This document shows, one piece after another, positions 6,222 to 14,034 of a stretch of 16,041 bases of DNA. The DNA lies in NCBI GenBank assembly GCA_964572065.1, contig CAZNER010000045.1, positions 1-16,041 on the forward strand. Direction: 5' to 3'. Made by a program: the position numbers and the translations under genes. This stretch comes from CAZNER01 sp964572065. GTDB lineage: Bacteria > Patescibacteriota > Dojkabacteria > JAHIVN01. Positions within the stretch are counted from its first letter, which is position 1. Each line of letters opens with the position of its first letter. The notes under the pieces were generated by a model. That model was not told the origin of the DNA. It saw nothing but the letters and a program-made list of their open reading frames with translations, and did no database searches.

Positions 6222-7021
6222 ATACTATACTTATTTTCTAATGTTAATGGGATTCTCTCTCTATACTTTTGCTCAGTAATATCCCCAAATGAAGGGGCAG
6301 AGTTAATTTCAACAATAATAAACTTAGGTTTCTCTCTCAAATTACCTTCAGAATCTGTTGAGCTTTGAACCCTTACATCACAAGCACCCATATCAAGACC
6401 TACAGCATCTAATGCTTTTACACATTCTTCTGTAATCTCTTCCCAATTAACAGGTTTATCAAACTTCTCATTCTCTTCTACATACCACACACAGTTAGAA
6501 TCATTCCTAAACCACCTATTTTCTGTAGGAGTATCGGACTTAAGCATTTTTCTACAAGCATAGAAATAACCTTCTGCATCTATATGAATTCTGTATTCCC
6601 TAGAATAATTATAATACTTCTCAAAGATATATCTCTGAGGCTTATTATTTTCATCTAAAGCCCACTCATATAGTTCATTATAGTTATTAAACTTGATCAT
6701 ACCCTGACCTCTACTACCATAGATTTTTTTAGCTAGTATAGGGAATGAATCTTCTTCTGTTATTTGATCAGGAGAACTGTACCATTTAGCAGTATTAACA
6801 TCTAAATGTTCAAAACAAGTCTTCATTTTGAATTTATTAGAGCTATTTCTAACTGCCTCAGTTGTATTAATCTCATATTCTGATCTAGTCCAATCAGTAG
6901 TACTCCCAAATCTAATACAAGCTAATACAGGTACATAAATTGATCTCCTTAAACAATCGTGTGACGGATGTCTAGAAAATAACCTCACTGTTCTCTTTTT
7001 CCACTTTTTTGTCATTCTCAA
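6218..7021 (-). CDS. ATP-grasp ligase (RimK-like)
   Basis: The 267-residue protein has an ATP-grasp core: P-I-L-A-K-K followed by IYGSRGQGM (residues 94-108; Lys and the flexible Gly loop over ATP phosphates), YIFEKYYNYSREYRIHI (131-147; hinge and substrate Arg), G-L-D-M-G-A-C-D-V-R-V (208-218) and the metal-binding V-E-I-N-S-A-P-S (237-244). These enzymes activate a carboxylate as acyl-phosphate and join it to an amine, as RimK does when adding Glu to proteins. The N-terminal ~50 residues (L-F-S-R-H-P-S-H-D-C-L-R-R, then R-F-G-S-T-T) resemble the preATP-grasp part of phage homologues. The first 50 bases overlap the previous gene; Met3 is an alternative start. It sits between the SH3-like and cyclotransferase genes. 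Confidence 0.9.
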   Translation of the reverse strand: MRMTKKWKKRTVRLFSRHPSHDCLRRSIYVPVLACIRFGSTTDWTRSEYEINTTEAVRNSSNKFKMKTCFEHLDVNTAKWYSSPDQITEEDSFPILAKKIYGSRGQGMIKFNNYNELYEWALDENNKPQRYIFEKYYNYSREYRIHIDAEGYFYACRKMLKSDTPTENRWFRNDSNCVWYVEENEKFDKPVNWEEITEECVKALDAVGLDMGACDVRVQSSTDSEGNLREKPKFIIVEINSAPSFGDITEQKYRERIPLTLENKYSI

Positions 7022-7865
7022 TAATTTTTAATCGTCTTCTACTTAATGTTTCAGTCTTCTTTACCCCTTTAAAAGATACCACATAGTAAGGCTTAGAACT
7101 AGTCTTAATAATTTCAGTTACTTTACCTACTTTATCTGTACCTTTAATACACACTGTAGCCCCTACTCTAAGAATTTGTCTAGGCACATAGCTTTCCATA
7201 GCATAAAGAGAACCTGGATACACGGTTAACTTATAATCATTACCCTCACTACAGGTAACTTTAACTATATATCTAGTGTCAAACTCAGTGTGTTTAGTAT
7301 CAACAAGAGTACCTGCAATGTAAGCTTTACCGTGACTAAGTATAGAGCCTTTAACTGTAGTTGCTTGTGATTCTCCAACTTTACATAACTTAAACTCTGT
7401 ATCCAGCCCTTTATCTTCAGCTCCTAAAATAGCAAACTGTGCAATAGATTCAAAACTAATAAATACTTTATCCTTCTTTTTGATATTGTTAGAATTAAAA
7501 GAACAACTAGTATCAAAAATAGATAAACCATGAATAAATTTAAGTTTATCAGGTATATCTAAGCCAGCCTTTAAAATCCCATTTTCAATCCTATCTAGGT
7601 ATTTATGGATATTTAGACCTCCTACCCTAATATAACTGAAATACTTAACTATCTCATCATGTGTGAAATTCATAGGTATGCTTAAATCATAGCTAAGTTT
7701 AAATTTAGTTTTATCCATAATCTTATCTTCCATACCTTCAAGTAAGATAATTTTAGTACCTACATCCCAAACTTTATGTACTCCTGAAACTAAGTCAGAA
7801 GTACACTCCACTTGAGAACCTACTCTTATATCCTTACCTATAAAGTTGTGTTTTAATAGATACAT
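6972..7865 (-). CDS. Hypothetical protein with SH3-like barrel segments
   Basis: The 297-residue product is not assigned to a family. Residues ~10-45 (I-R-V-G-S-Q-V-E-C, then W-D-V-G-T-K-I-I-L-L-E-G) and ~230-280 (I-L-R-V-G-A-T-V-C-I-K-G, V-G-K-V-T-E-I-I, P-Y-Y-V-V-S-F-K-G) look like two small SH3/KOW-like beta barrels, each with a G-x-x-V and a turn Gly. Between them lies a mixed region (M-N-F-T-H-D-E-I-V-K-Y-F-S-Y-I) that may be helical. The gene overlaps the amidoligase gene by 32 bases and the ATP-grasp gene by 50, so it belongs to the operon. It could be a substrate carrier, a scaffold, or the protein that is modified. The basic/acidic C-terminal tail is likely disordered. Confidence 0.7.
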   Translation of the reverse strand: MYLLKHNFIGKDIRVGSQVECTSDLVSGVHKVWDVGTKIILLEGMEDKIMDKTKFKLSYDLSIPMNFTHDEIVKYFSYIRVGGLNIHKYLDRIENGILKAGLDIPDKLKFIHGLSIFDTSCSFNSNNIKKKDKVFISFESIAQFAILGAEDKGLDTEFKLCKVGESQATTVKGSILSHGKAYIAGTLVDTKHTEFDTRYIVKVTCSEGNDYKLTVYPGSLYAMESYVPRQILRVGATVCIKGTDKVGKVTEIIKTSSKPYYVVSFKGVKKTETLSRRRLKIIENDKKVEKENSEVIF

Positions 7866-8664
7866 TTTCTTTAATATTTAATAAGTTAATACCAAATTCT
7901 TTAATCAATTCTTCAGCTAATTGAACATTTTGTGTATTAATACACTCAACAATTCTCTTACCTGTTTCCACAGAAATTTCATTATCACTATTAACAAAAT
8001 CAATAGCTGCAATAGTATTATTAAAAGCCCACTGTCTCAACTCATCAGTCTCAATCCAAAAATTAGATAGAGTTCTATACTCTACACCATAATCTTTGAA
8101 TCTAAATGCTCCTGCCTTACCGTACATCTCTCTTCTACGAGTGTCTGTATCAAGTACAATACTAGGAACACCTAAGAATAAATCCATAGCTTTAATAATA
8201 GCTTCTGAACTCTCTAAACCAGGATCTGTATATCCAACATGGATATGTCCACCACAAGTTCTAAGATTAGTTTTAGATGATGGCTTACAATTTCTAGCTC
8301 TCAACCAAACATTCATATCAGGCTCACACCCAAATAATTTAGACTGAGTAGTTTGTAAGTATTCACTATCCAACTCAAATGAAGGCTTGATATAAGGTGA
8401 AATACTATCACCTACCATATCATCAACATAATCAAGGACAAACTGAATGTCTCTTGAAAATGATACAGCATCAATTGCTGGTGGAATATTAAACTCCGCC
8501 ATTACATTATCTTCTTGGATACAATGTCCAACATCAGAAATAGGAATTGGTTCCTTCTTAGTCCCTCCTATTAATCCCTCTGCAGAAATTACTGTCTCTT
8601 TAATATTATCATATAAAAAGAACTCTGGGTCTGCACCCAATTTGATATTAAGCAACTGTTTCAT
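7834..8664 (-). CDS. Phage phiEco32-like COOH-NH2 ligase (amidoligase type 2)
   Basis: The 276-residue protein carries the type 2 phage amidoligase motifs. These are GADPEFFL (10-17, first metal-binding Glu), EDNVMAEFNIPPA (51-63, Glu-x-Asn strand), CGGHIHVGY (137-145) and GVEYRTLSNFW (193-203, the E-x-R strand with W). The fold is glutamine synthetase-like, and the known prediction is ATP-dependent amide or isopeptide bond formation. It differs from the 438-residue amidoligase in motif style and lacks the long N-terminal extension, so the two are not recent duplicates. The ATG overlaps the end of the class I amidotransferase gene by 17 bases, consistent with coupled expression. Its substrates cannot be told from sequence. 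Confidence 0.93.
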   Translation of the reverse strand: MKQLLNIKLGADPEFFLYDNIKETVISAEGLIGGTKKEPIPISDVGHCIQEDNVMAEFNIPPAIDAVSFSRDIQFVLDYVDDMVGDSISPYIKPSFELDSEYLQTTQSKLFGCEPDMNVWLRARNCKPSSKTNLRTCGGHIHVGYTDPGLESSEAIIKAMDLFLGVPSIVLDTDTRRREMYGKAGAFRFKDYGVEYRTLSNFWIETDELRQWAFNNTIAAIDFVNSDNEISVETGKRIVECINTQNVQLAEELIKEFGINLLNIKENVSIKTQLYR

Positions 8665-9628
8665 TTATCTCTTTATTTGTTTTAAACTTTGTTATTCTCA
8701 TGAATGTAAGCAATAACTCTCTCAACTTCTGATTAGAATGTGTGTTATAAGCATCCCATTCAGGATGTCCTTGTATAGCTAATGCATTAATCTTAGGAAA
8801 GATAACAATCTCAGGCTCCCTAAAATCTTTAGGCACCTTAATGAACTCATCATCCCCATTCATATAATCTAATGAGAATGGTTTTTCATTATATCCCACA
8901 ATTCTATAATCTTCAGTATCAAGATTAAAAGGATACATCATTTGATGATGATCACCAGGAATAGCTAAATCATAAGTTTTACCTTTTGTCCAAGTGCATA
9001 ATACATCGTGTTTACAATTATTATGTCCTAAACAATCCTGAATAAGCTTACCACCTGCCATTACACAAGATAATTGAGCACCTCTACAGATACCAATTAT
9101 TTTCTTTCCTTGGTCAATAGCTTCCTTATAGATTTCAATTTCCTCCTCATCTCTAACCTCATCAATATAAGTATACTTACCTAAATTTTCACCATAATGC
9201 ACAGGATCAACATCCGCCCCACCTGTAAACATTACAAGATTTGCATCTTCTAAGTTATCTACAATCTCCATATTAGTCCAAGAACTACAGTCTTGATTAT
9301 CCCCTACAATAAAAACCTTATAATCAGCCAAATACTCATCATTAGTTTTTACTTTAGCTGGAGTATGAAATATTTTATTTGTTTTATACCTGTTATCTTT
9401 TCTTGGTTTTCCCATAATGTTATAATGTATATAAAAGTCTTTTTGTGCTAAATAAACAGCATGTTCTAAAGCAACATTCTCCTCTGTTTTAAACTTTATT
9501 ACAAGGTTTTTAAATGATTCCAAATGATCATCTAAATATTTACCCTTTAGACTTGACATATTGACTACTTCTTTTAAGTAGTGCTTTCTATCTTCTTTAA
9601 TTTTATTTATTTGTTTTTTTGTTACCAT
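8648..9628 (-). CDS. Class I amidotransferase-like / gamma-glutamyl hydrolase (peptidase C26)
   Basis: The product has 326 residues from the ATG at 9628. I chose this start because it gives the joint TAA-TT-ATG after the polymerase stop; an ATG at 9643 would add five residues inside the polymerase gene. Residues 1-100 are helical and charged, with no known family. The catalytic domain then shows TGGADVDP (135-142), GICRGAQL (nucleophile Cys181), G-D-H-H-Q-M-M (225-231) and QGHPEW (His288 and Glu290), which completes a Cys-His-Glu triad. The G-D-H-H-Q-M and GHPE forms resemble PuuD-like gamma-glutamyl-GABA hydrolases, which cleave gamma-glutamyl isopeptide bonds, more than synthase glutaminase domains. 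In the operon it is a likely processing or recycling enzyme. Confidence 0.9.
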   Translation of the reverse strand: MVTKKQINKIKEDRKHYLKEVVNMSSLKGKYLDDHLESFKNLVIKFKTEENVALEHAVYLAQKDFYIHYNIMGKPRKDNRYKTNKIFHTPAKVKTNDEYLADYKVFIVGDNQDCSSWTNMEIVDNLEDANLVMFTGGADVDPVHYGENLGKYTYIDEVRDEEEIEIYKEAIDQGKKIIGICRGAQLSCVMAGGKLIQDCLGHNNCKHDVLCTWTKGKTYDLAIPGDHHQMMYPFNLDTEDYRIVGYNEKPFSLDYMNGDDEFIKVPKDFREPEIVIFPKINALAIQGHPEWDAYNTHSNQKLRELLLTFMRITKFKTNKEINETVA

Positions 9629-9630
9629 AA

Positions 9631-11583
9631 TTAATGTGTCCAATATTTACTAACTACAGCATCTGCTATCATTGGTATTGTTTTACAAAATATAGCTCCT
9701 GCTTTTTCCATTCCTTCTTTAATAATGTGACTAGCTATTTCTACACACTCAGGAGCACTCTCAAGTACTATCTCATCGTGTATGATATTAACTATCTTTA
9801 CATCATCTTCTAAGCCTAATTGCTTTATTTTGTCATATACTATAATAGCTGCAACTTTAGTCATTGATCCTGAAGTACCTTGTACAGGCATATTCTGTGA
9901 CCATCTTTGTATTTTACCTTTAGTTACAAAGTATTCTCTCACAATATCTTTATATTTAGATTTATCTTTTCTGTATTCTACCCAGAAATCAGGCGTAAAC
10001 ATCCTTTCTAACTCTTTTAATCTCTCAAAGTTTTCAATAAAGAACTTTCTTTTTGTCACATTATCTATTAATATGTAACCTCTCTTCATTGTTTCTTTAG
10101 TGACCTTTTCAAAATGTTTAGTCATTTCAGGGAAGCCATCAAAATAAGCATTAACTAATTTCTCAGCCTCTTCTATAGATATTTGTAATCTATCTGCAAT
10201 AGTATGTTCACTGCCACCATAATTCAAAGCAAAACCAATTGTCTTAGCAAAGTTTCTCTTATCCTTATGGTTAGTTTTGATATCTTTGGTAGACAAATTA
10301 GATACTTCAGGGAAAACTTTCCTAGTAACTAAACAATGCATGTCCCCATCTCCATTTAAGTGGAAATCCACTAATGAAGGATCTAAACATTGATCAGCTA
10401 CTACTTTTTGTTCTTGTCCTGAATAATCTGCTACAACTAACATATTATCTCCTTGTCCCTCAAAACATTTCCTGTATTCTTCTTCTGCAGGAATATTTTG
10501 TAGATTTGGATTGTTAGATGACATTCTACCTGTTGTTACAAATTGCCAATAATTTGAATGAACTCTACCTGTAGTTTTATTAATATGATCTAGAAAATCT
10601 AAACCATATGTACTAACACTCTTAGCCCATTTCTTATAATCTAAATAAAAAGTTATAAATTCAAATTCTTTTTTAAACTTACTTATATGTGAGTCTTCAC
10701 AAGAATCCTTTTCTTTACCTGTTTTCTTATCTGGTACTTTAGTATCTACTCCTAAAAACTGTAGATATTCAATTACCTGTTTAGGAGAATCCCAATTAAC
10801 TAAACATTTCAAATCAGTAGAAAACATATCTAACTGATAATCAATAAATTCTGTATGATCATTGTTAATTACATAATCATCCAATAGTTTCTTGGAACTC
10901 TCCTTTCTATCTTTATTCTTACCATCAAGTTGCCTCCACTTCTCAGCATTAAGATAAAAACCTGTATATTCAATTTCACTTAAGACTTTTACAAACTTAT
11001 TCTCAAGTCTAATTGTAGGCTCTACATCTTTCTCCTTAGCCTCAACATCTTGTTTCTCTTTGATTGTAATAAGATTTTCAACATCTTCTGCACCATATAC
11101 AATCTGTTTAAGGGTAAATGGTTCCCCATTCAAACCAACAAACTGATTTCTAGTACTCTTATCTAATTGTTTATTACAATATTTTAAACAAGCTGCCTCT
11201 AATGAATATGATACATCATACCCATTGTTTAATGCAACCTCAGCTAACATTCCATCATAAATACCTTCAAGCTCAATTCCATGAAGCTTAAGGAACTTAT
11301 AATCAAACTTAGCATTCCAAAATAGTTTAAGTATCTTAGGATCTCCTAAAATGGATTTCAAAGGAGATATGTCAGTAGTTCTTACATCAATAACAAATTG
11401 TTTCTCCTTATCTCCAATCTGAAGCATAACTATTTTTTTTTGGAAATTAAAATACCCTTCTGTCTCTGTATCCACTCCCAACATAGTCTTTGTACTACAA
11501 TAATCAACACATTCCTGAATTGTACTGTAGTTTATACCATCTTCTTCACCTAAAATACTTTTATTCCCAATAAAATAAATCAT
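9631..11583 (-). CDS. DNA polymerase, family A, with 3'-5' exonuclease domain
   Basis: The product has 650 residues from the ATG at 11583, chosen because it overlaps the upstream stop as ATGA; an earlier in-frame ATG would add nine residues. Proofreading motifs are V-D-T-E-T (Asp38, Glu40), N-A-K-F-D (Asn90, Asp94) and Y-G-A-E-D (Tyr163, Asp167). Polymerase motifs are TTGRMSSNNPNLQNIP (350-365), motif A DYSGQE (386-391), motif B KRNFAKTIGFALNYGG (442-457, with the usual Lys, Phe and Tyr) and motif C HDE (602-604). There is no 5'-3' nuclease domain, as is normal for phage replicases. Motif A departs from the common DYSQIE. It is the replicative polymerase by all appearances and starts just upstream of the amide-chemistry operon. 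Confidence 0.97.
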   Translation of the reverse strand: MIYFIGNKSILGEEDGINYSTIQECVDYCSTKTMLGVDTETEGYFNFQKKIVMLQIGDKEKQFVIDVRTTDISPLKSILGDPKILKLFWNAKFDYKFLKLHGIELEGIYDGMLAEVALNNGYDVSYSLEAACLKYCNKQLDKSTRNQFVGLNGEPFTLKQIVYGAEDVENLITIKEKQDVEAKEKDVEPTIRLENKFVKVLSEIEYTGFYLNAEKWRQLDGKNKDRKESSKKLLDDYVINNDHTEFIDYQLDMFSTDLKCLVNWDSPKQVIEYLQFLGVDTKVPDKKTGKEKDSCEDSHISKFKKEFEFITFYLDYKKWAKSVSTYGLDFLDHINKTTGRVHSNYWQFVTTGRMSSNNPNLQNIPAEEEYRKCFEGQGDNMLVVADYSGQEQKVVADQCLDPSLVDFHLNGDGDMHCLVTRKVFPEVSNLSTKDIKTNHKDKRNFAKTIGFALNYGGSEHTIADRLQISIEEAEKLVNAYFDGFPEMTKHFEKVTKETMKRGYILIDNVTKRKFFIENFERLKELERMFTPDFWVEYRKDKSKYKDIVREYFVTKGKIQRWSQNMPVQGTSGSMTKVAAIIVYDKIKQLGLEDDVKIVNIIHDEIVLESAPECVEIASHIIKEGMEKAGAIFCKTIPMIADAVVSKYWTH

Positions 11584-12041
11584 ACTCCATTTTTTAATAC
11601 TAATATACAAGTTTTAAAACTCTCAACCTCATTATCAGTTAATACTCCCCTAATAGGAAAACTACTTTGCCTCAATTCAATTGCGTTATTGTTCACATCT
11701 AACACTTTCTTAGAATTAACTACTATTTTACATTTACTAGGAATCTTGCAAAACTGAATATGTTTATTAGTTTTTAATACTTGAGTATTAAGTGCTTTCA
11801 TTAGGTCTAAATAATTTCCATCCACTCCATATACATCAGTATCAAGATACACAAGAGTTTTACTCCCATAGTATTTTAAATAAGATATATCCTCTATATG
11901 AAATATATCTATAAATTGCTTAATAGTAAATAGATTTCTAATAGCATATCCTATGTCATTAGAGTCTGCAGACAGCATAAGATTATTAACATTCTTTTCA
12001 ACCCATTCTGTTAGGTTAACTTTTTCATCTTGTTCTACCAT
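11580..12041 (-). CDS. Hypothetical protein, 153 residues
   Basis: Read from the ATG at 12041 (TAA-T-ATG after the upstream stop); an upstream ATG at 12074 would add 11 residues and a 32-base overlap. No family is recognised. The first half looks helical (N-L-T-E-W-V-E-K-N-V-N-N-L, I-R-N-L-F-T-I-K-Q-F-I-D-I-F) and the second half beta-rich (K-T-L-V-Y-L-D-T-D-V-Y-G-V-D-G, K-C-K-I-V-V-N-S-K-K-V). The mixed layout could suit a polymerase accessory or clamp-like protein, but no motif supports this. Its stop overlaps the polymerase start by four bases, so the two are coupled. Confidence 0.7.
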   Translation of the reverse strand: MVEQDEKVNLTEWVEKNVNNLMLSADSNDIGYAIRNLFTIKQFIDIFHIEDISYLKYYGSKTLVYLDTDVYGVDGNYLDLMKALNTQVLKTNKHIQFCKIPSKCKIVVNSKKVLDVNNNAIELRQSSFPIRGVLTDNEVESFKTCILVLKNGV

Positions 12042-12042
12042 A

Positions 12043-12303
12043 TTAATAATATTTTGCTCTATGCTTGATACCATGAAGGAATCCTTCTGTATATGATGTG
12101 ATTTCTATCATAGCATCTACATCTTTAAAATTCTTCCTTAATCTATTCCTAAAAATATAGTAGTATTCATCAAGGTCTTTACAGTTGAGGATCATTTTTT
12201 CATTATCAAATGAATAATTATTGACAACTATCATTTTGATATCCTCAACTCTTTCCTTAATTACTTCTACTCCTTCTTTAAATGTTTTTGCATTCTGTTT
12301 CAT
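12043..12303 (-). CDS. Hypothetical protein, 86 residues
   Basis: The start is the ATG at 12303, four bases after the upstream stop; a longer frame from 12372 would lie inside the upstream gene. The product is basic and probably all-helical (T-F-K-E-G-V-E-V-I-K-E-R-V-E-D-I-K near the N-terminus, Y-Y-Y-I-F-R-N-R-L-R-K-N-F in the middle). A stretch beginning A-K-T-F-K-E-G-V-E-V-I resembles A-R-T-F-D-E-V-M-E-I-L in the next gene upstream, so the two may be diverged duplicates. No function can be assigned. Confidence 0.65.
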   Translation of the reverse strand: MKQNAKTFKEGVEVIKERVEDIKMIVVNNYSFDNEKMILNCKDLDEYYYIFRNRLRKNFKDVDAMIEITSYTEGFLHGIKHRAKYY

Positions 12304-12307
12304 AATT

Positions 12308-12706
12308 CTAAAATTTATCTTCAAACGCCCAATTATTCTCAAGTTCTTTGAGTGTACTACTCCTGGTATCATTTATTGCATTGTAGTTAGCTCTCTCAAA
12401 GTTAATTACTTTTTCTAATACAAACTCAAAGTCTTCATCAAAGTAAGTACCCCCATCTTGCATTGTATTAATTAAAGTAACTATCTCATTGTAAGCACTT
12501 CTGCAAGTATCAAGATCATTACTCCAAGTGTCTTTAAGCATTTTATTTTTTACACTTTTAAGTATCTCCATTACTTCATCAAAAGTCCTGGCATAAAAGA
12601 TATTATAATATTCATGAGCTAATTGGTAACCATCTTCATCTAAATGATCAATTGGTTCTGGGCACTCGTTTATAAAATAGTTACTAATTTTTGTTAAACT
12701 CTTCAT
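12308..12706 (-). CDS. Hypothetical protein, 132 residues
   Basis: The product is acidic and likely helical throughout, with no recognised domain. Blocks are L-A-H-E-Y-Y-N-I-F-Y-A-R-T-F-D-E-V (about residues 29-45), A-Y-N-E-I-V-T-L-I-N-T-M-Q-D and F-V-L-E-K-V-I-N-F-E-R-A. Its ATG lies 23 bases inside the end of the upstream gene, and it is followed after four bases by a smaller protein with a similar helical block. Both probably arose by duplication. The position upstream of the polymerase suggests an early replication-region gene, but nothing shows a function. Confidence 0.7.
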   Translation of the reverse strand: MKSLTKISNYFINECPEPIDHLDEDGYQLAHEYYNIFYARTFDEVMEILKSVKNKMLKDTWSNDLDTCRSAYNEIVTLINTMQDGGTYFDEDFEFVLEKVINFERANYNAINDTRSSTLKELENNWAFEDKF

Positions 12707-13448
12707 TTTCCATTAAATATGACATTCCTTTTACAATACCGTGATTATGAACCTGATGAATTCTATCAAAGTTTTGTGCTACAGAATAGTTTTTTGTTTT
12801 TAAATATACTAGCTTCTTAAAGTTATAAATAACATTAGTCCTAGTTGCTTCTCCAAATGTGTATAAATCCTCGTCAATAAAAGGCTTATGTTCAACTAAT
12901 CTCTTTCTACTGATATTCTTGTCAGTATAATTGAAATAATATCTGATAAGTAAAGTATAAAGACTAATCAGGATAGTTTCTTTCATCCAAAATCTATCAA
13001 ACTTAAACATAAATACTTTATCACCATCATAATTGGTAGTTTCAAATATCTCAGTTCTTTTTAACCCAAGTCTATCTTCAAAGTATCTCAATACTTTTAA
13101 TATACCTGTTTTATTTCCAAAAAACCATCTTTCAGCCTCCCCATATTTAGACCATTCCTCCCCATTGTTATAATGAACAGGTGCTACCATTAAATAGCCA
13201 TGCTTATTATCCTTTTCAAAATAATTTGAATGTGAATACTCAAATCCATACACACACCCATGAACTGAATTATACTCTTCACTGTGTACAATATCATTAA
13301 GATAATCTTTACACGCTGATAATGGTATCAATGGTTGATATTTATTATTCCCTACTTTTTTAATAAGCGAGAATCCTATACCATAATCTCTACCTTCGCC
13401 TAATTCTATCCTACTAAAAGGCTCCTCTAAAATTTTAATATGTGCCAT
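12684..13448 (-). CDS. Hypothetical protein, 254 residues
   Basis: The product is a soluble, aromatic-rich protein. Visible features are a beta-rich N-terminal half (Y-G-I-G-F-S-L-I-K-K-V-G, H-G-C-V-Y-G-F-E-Y-S-H-S, G-Y-L-M-V-A-P-V-H-Y), a W-F-F-G-N-K-T-G turn and a helical C-terminal half (I-L-I-S-L-Y-T-L-L-I-R-Y-Y-F). No catalytic signature of a known family stands out. The scattered His residues (V-H-G, Y-S-H-S, P-V-H-Y, H-Q-V-H-N-H-G) are numerous and could bind metal. The start follows the upstream stop with TAA-TT-ATG, which supports it. Confidence 0.75.
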   Translation of the reverse strand: MAHIKILEEPFSRIELGEGRDYGIGFSLIKKVGNNKYQPLIPLSACKDYLNDIVHSEEYNSVHGCVYGFEYSHSNYFEKDNKHGYLMVAPVHYNNGEEWSKYGEAERWFFGNKTGILKVLRYFEDRLGLKRTEIFETTNYDGDKVFMFKFDRFWMKETILISLYTLLIRYYFNYTDKNISRKRLVEHKPFIDEDLYTFGEATRTNVIYNFKKLVYLKTKNYSVAQNFDRIHQVHNHGIVKGMSYLMENEEFNKN

Positions 13449-13450
13449 AA

Positions 13451-13666
13451 TTATTCTTCTTCATTGTTATTTTTAAATTCTTGTTTAAATGCTACCATTA
13501 ATTCAACATAATCTCTTTGAGATCTAGTTAATGTAGACTTCTTTTCTTGTATCAAATGATACTCTTCCTCCAAAGTTCTATCATTCTTCTCTAAAACCTC
13601 TTTAATAGCCCAGAATTTACGTTCTCCTGGACTATATGTTCGAGGTAATCTCATCTTCAAATTCAT
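13451..13666 (-). CDS. Hypothetical protein, 71 residues
   Basis: I chose the ATG at 13666 because it lies one base after the upstream stop (TAA-G-ATG); two earlier in-frame ATGs would fall inside the upstream gene. The product begins M-N-L-K-M-R-L-P-R-T-Y-S-P-G-E-R-K-F-W and continues as a charged helical protein ending in N-N-N-E-E-E. A basic N-terminus and an acidic C-terminus suggest a nucleic-acid or protein adaptor, but no family is recognised. Confidence 0.6.
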   Translation of the reverse strand: MNLKMRLPRTYSPGERKFWAIKEVLEKNDRTLEEEYHLIQEKKSTLTRSQRDYVELMVAFKQEFKNNNEEE

Positions 13667-13667
13667 C

Positions 13668-13796
13668 TTATTCCCTTTCATACTCAAACGGTTCAGATAA
13701 ATCAATTTCTTGATCTTTAATTAAAGAGATATCCATTTCCTCTCTTATATCAAGATCAACTAAAAATGCTAAAAATACTTTTTCTGATTCAAACAT
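13668..13796 (-). CDS. Acidic microprotein, 42 residues
   Basis: The frame runs from the ATG at 13796 to TAA. The product begins M-F-E-S-E-K-V-F-L-A-F-L and is otherwise acidic (D-L-D-I-R-E-E-M-D-I-S, S-E-P-F-E-Y-E-R-E). Support comes from the A-rich leader (TCAAAAAAAC before ATG) and the one-base joint to the next gene. It is short enough that chance is possible. Function unknown. Confidence 0.5.
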   Translation of the reverse strand: MFESEKVFLAFLVDLDIREEMDISLIKDQEIDLSEPFEYERE

Positions 13797-13817
13797 GTTT
13801 TTTTGATTTAATTGTTA

Positions 13818-13895
13818 TTACTCTGTTTTACAAATTGTTGCAAACCAACCAAGACATATGATTAGTACTACTATAATGATTTCAAAATTACTCAT
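13818..13895 (-). CDS. Single-pass membrane microprotein, 25 residues
   Basis: The frame encodes M-S-N-F-E followed by one hydrophobic helix (I-I-I-V-V-L-I-I-C-L-G-W-F-A) and a short polar end T-I-C-K-T-E. The start overlaps the end of the upstream microprotein gene by eight bases, the same overlap seen at the next joint upstream, which favours a real gene. Small phage membrane proteins can alter host envelope or superinfection state, but nothing here is specific. Confidence 0.45.
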   Translation of the reverse strand: MSNFEIIIVVLIICLGWFATICKTE

Positions 13896-14034
13896 CAGCT
13901 CTCATTTTAAGCTTATGATCATATGGTGACATATACAGACACCCAATATTCATGTATCCTCTATACCACCTTCTAATTATTCTATTAAGTTTCTTACCTT
14001 CAGGTTTTTTTCTTTTTGTTTGATAACTATTCAT
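13888..14034 (-). CDS. Basic small protein, 48 residues
   Basis: The product starts with a strongly basic segment (Q-T-K-R-K-K-P-E-G-K-K-L-N-R-I-I-R-R-W-Y-R-G-Y) and ends with G-C-L-Y-M-S-P-Y-D-H-K-L-K-M-R-A-D-E. The charge suggests nucleic-acid or membrane-surface binding. It overlaps the gene before and the gene after by eight bases each. No family is recognised. Confidence 0.5.
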   Translation of the reverse strand: MNSYQTKRKKPEGKKLNRIIRRWYRGYMNIGCLYMSPYDHKLKMRADE

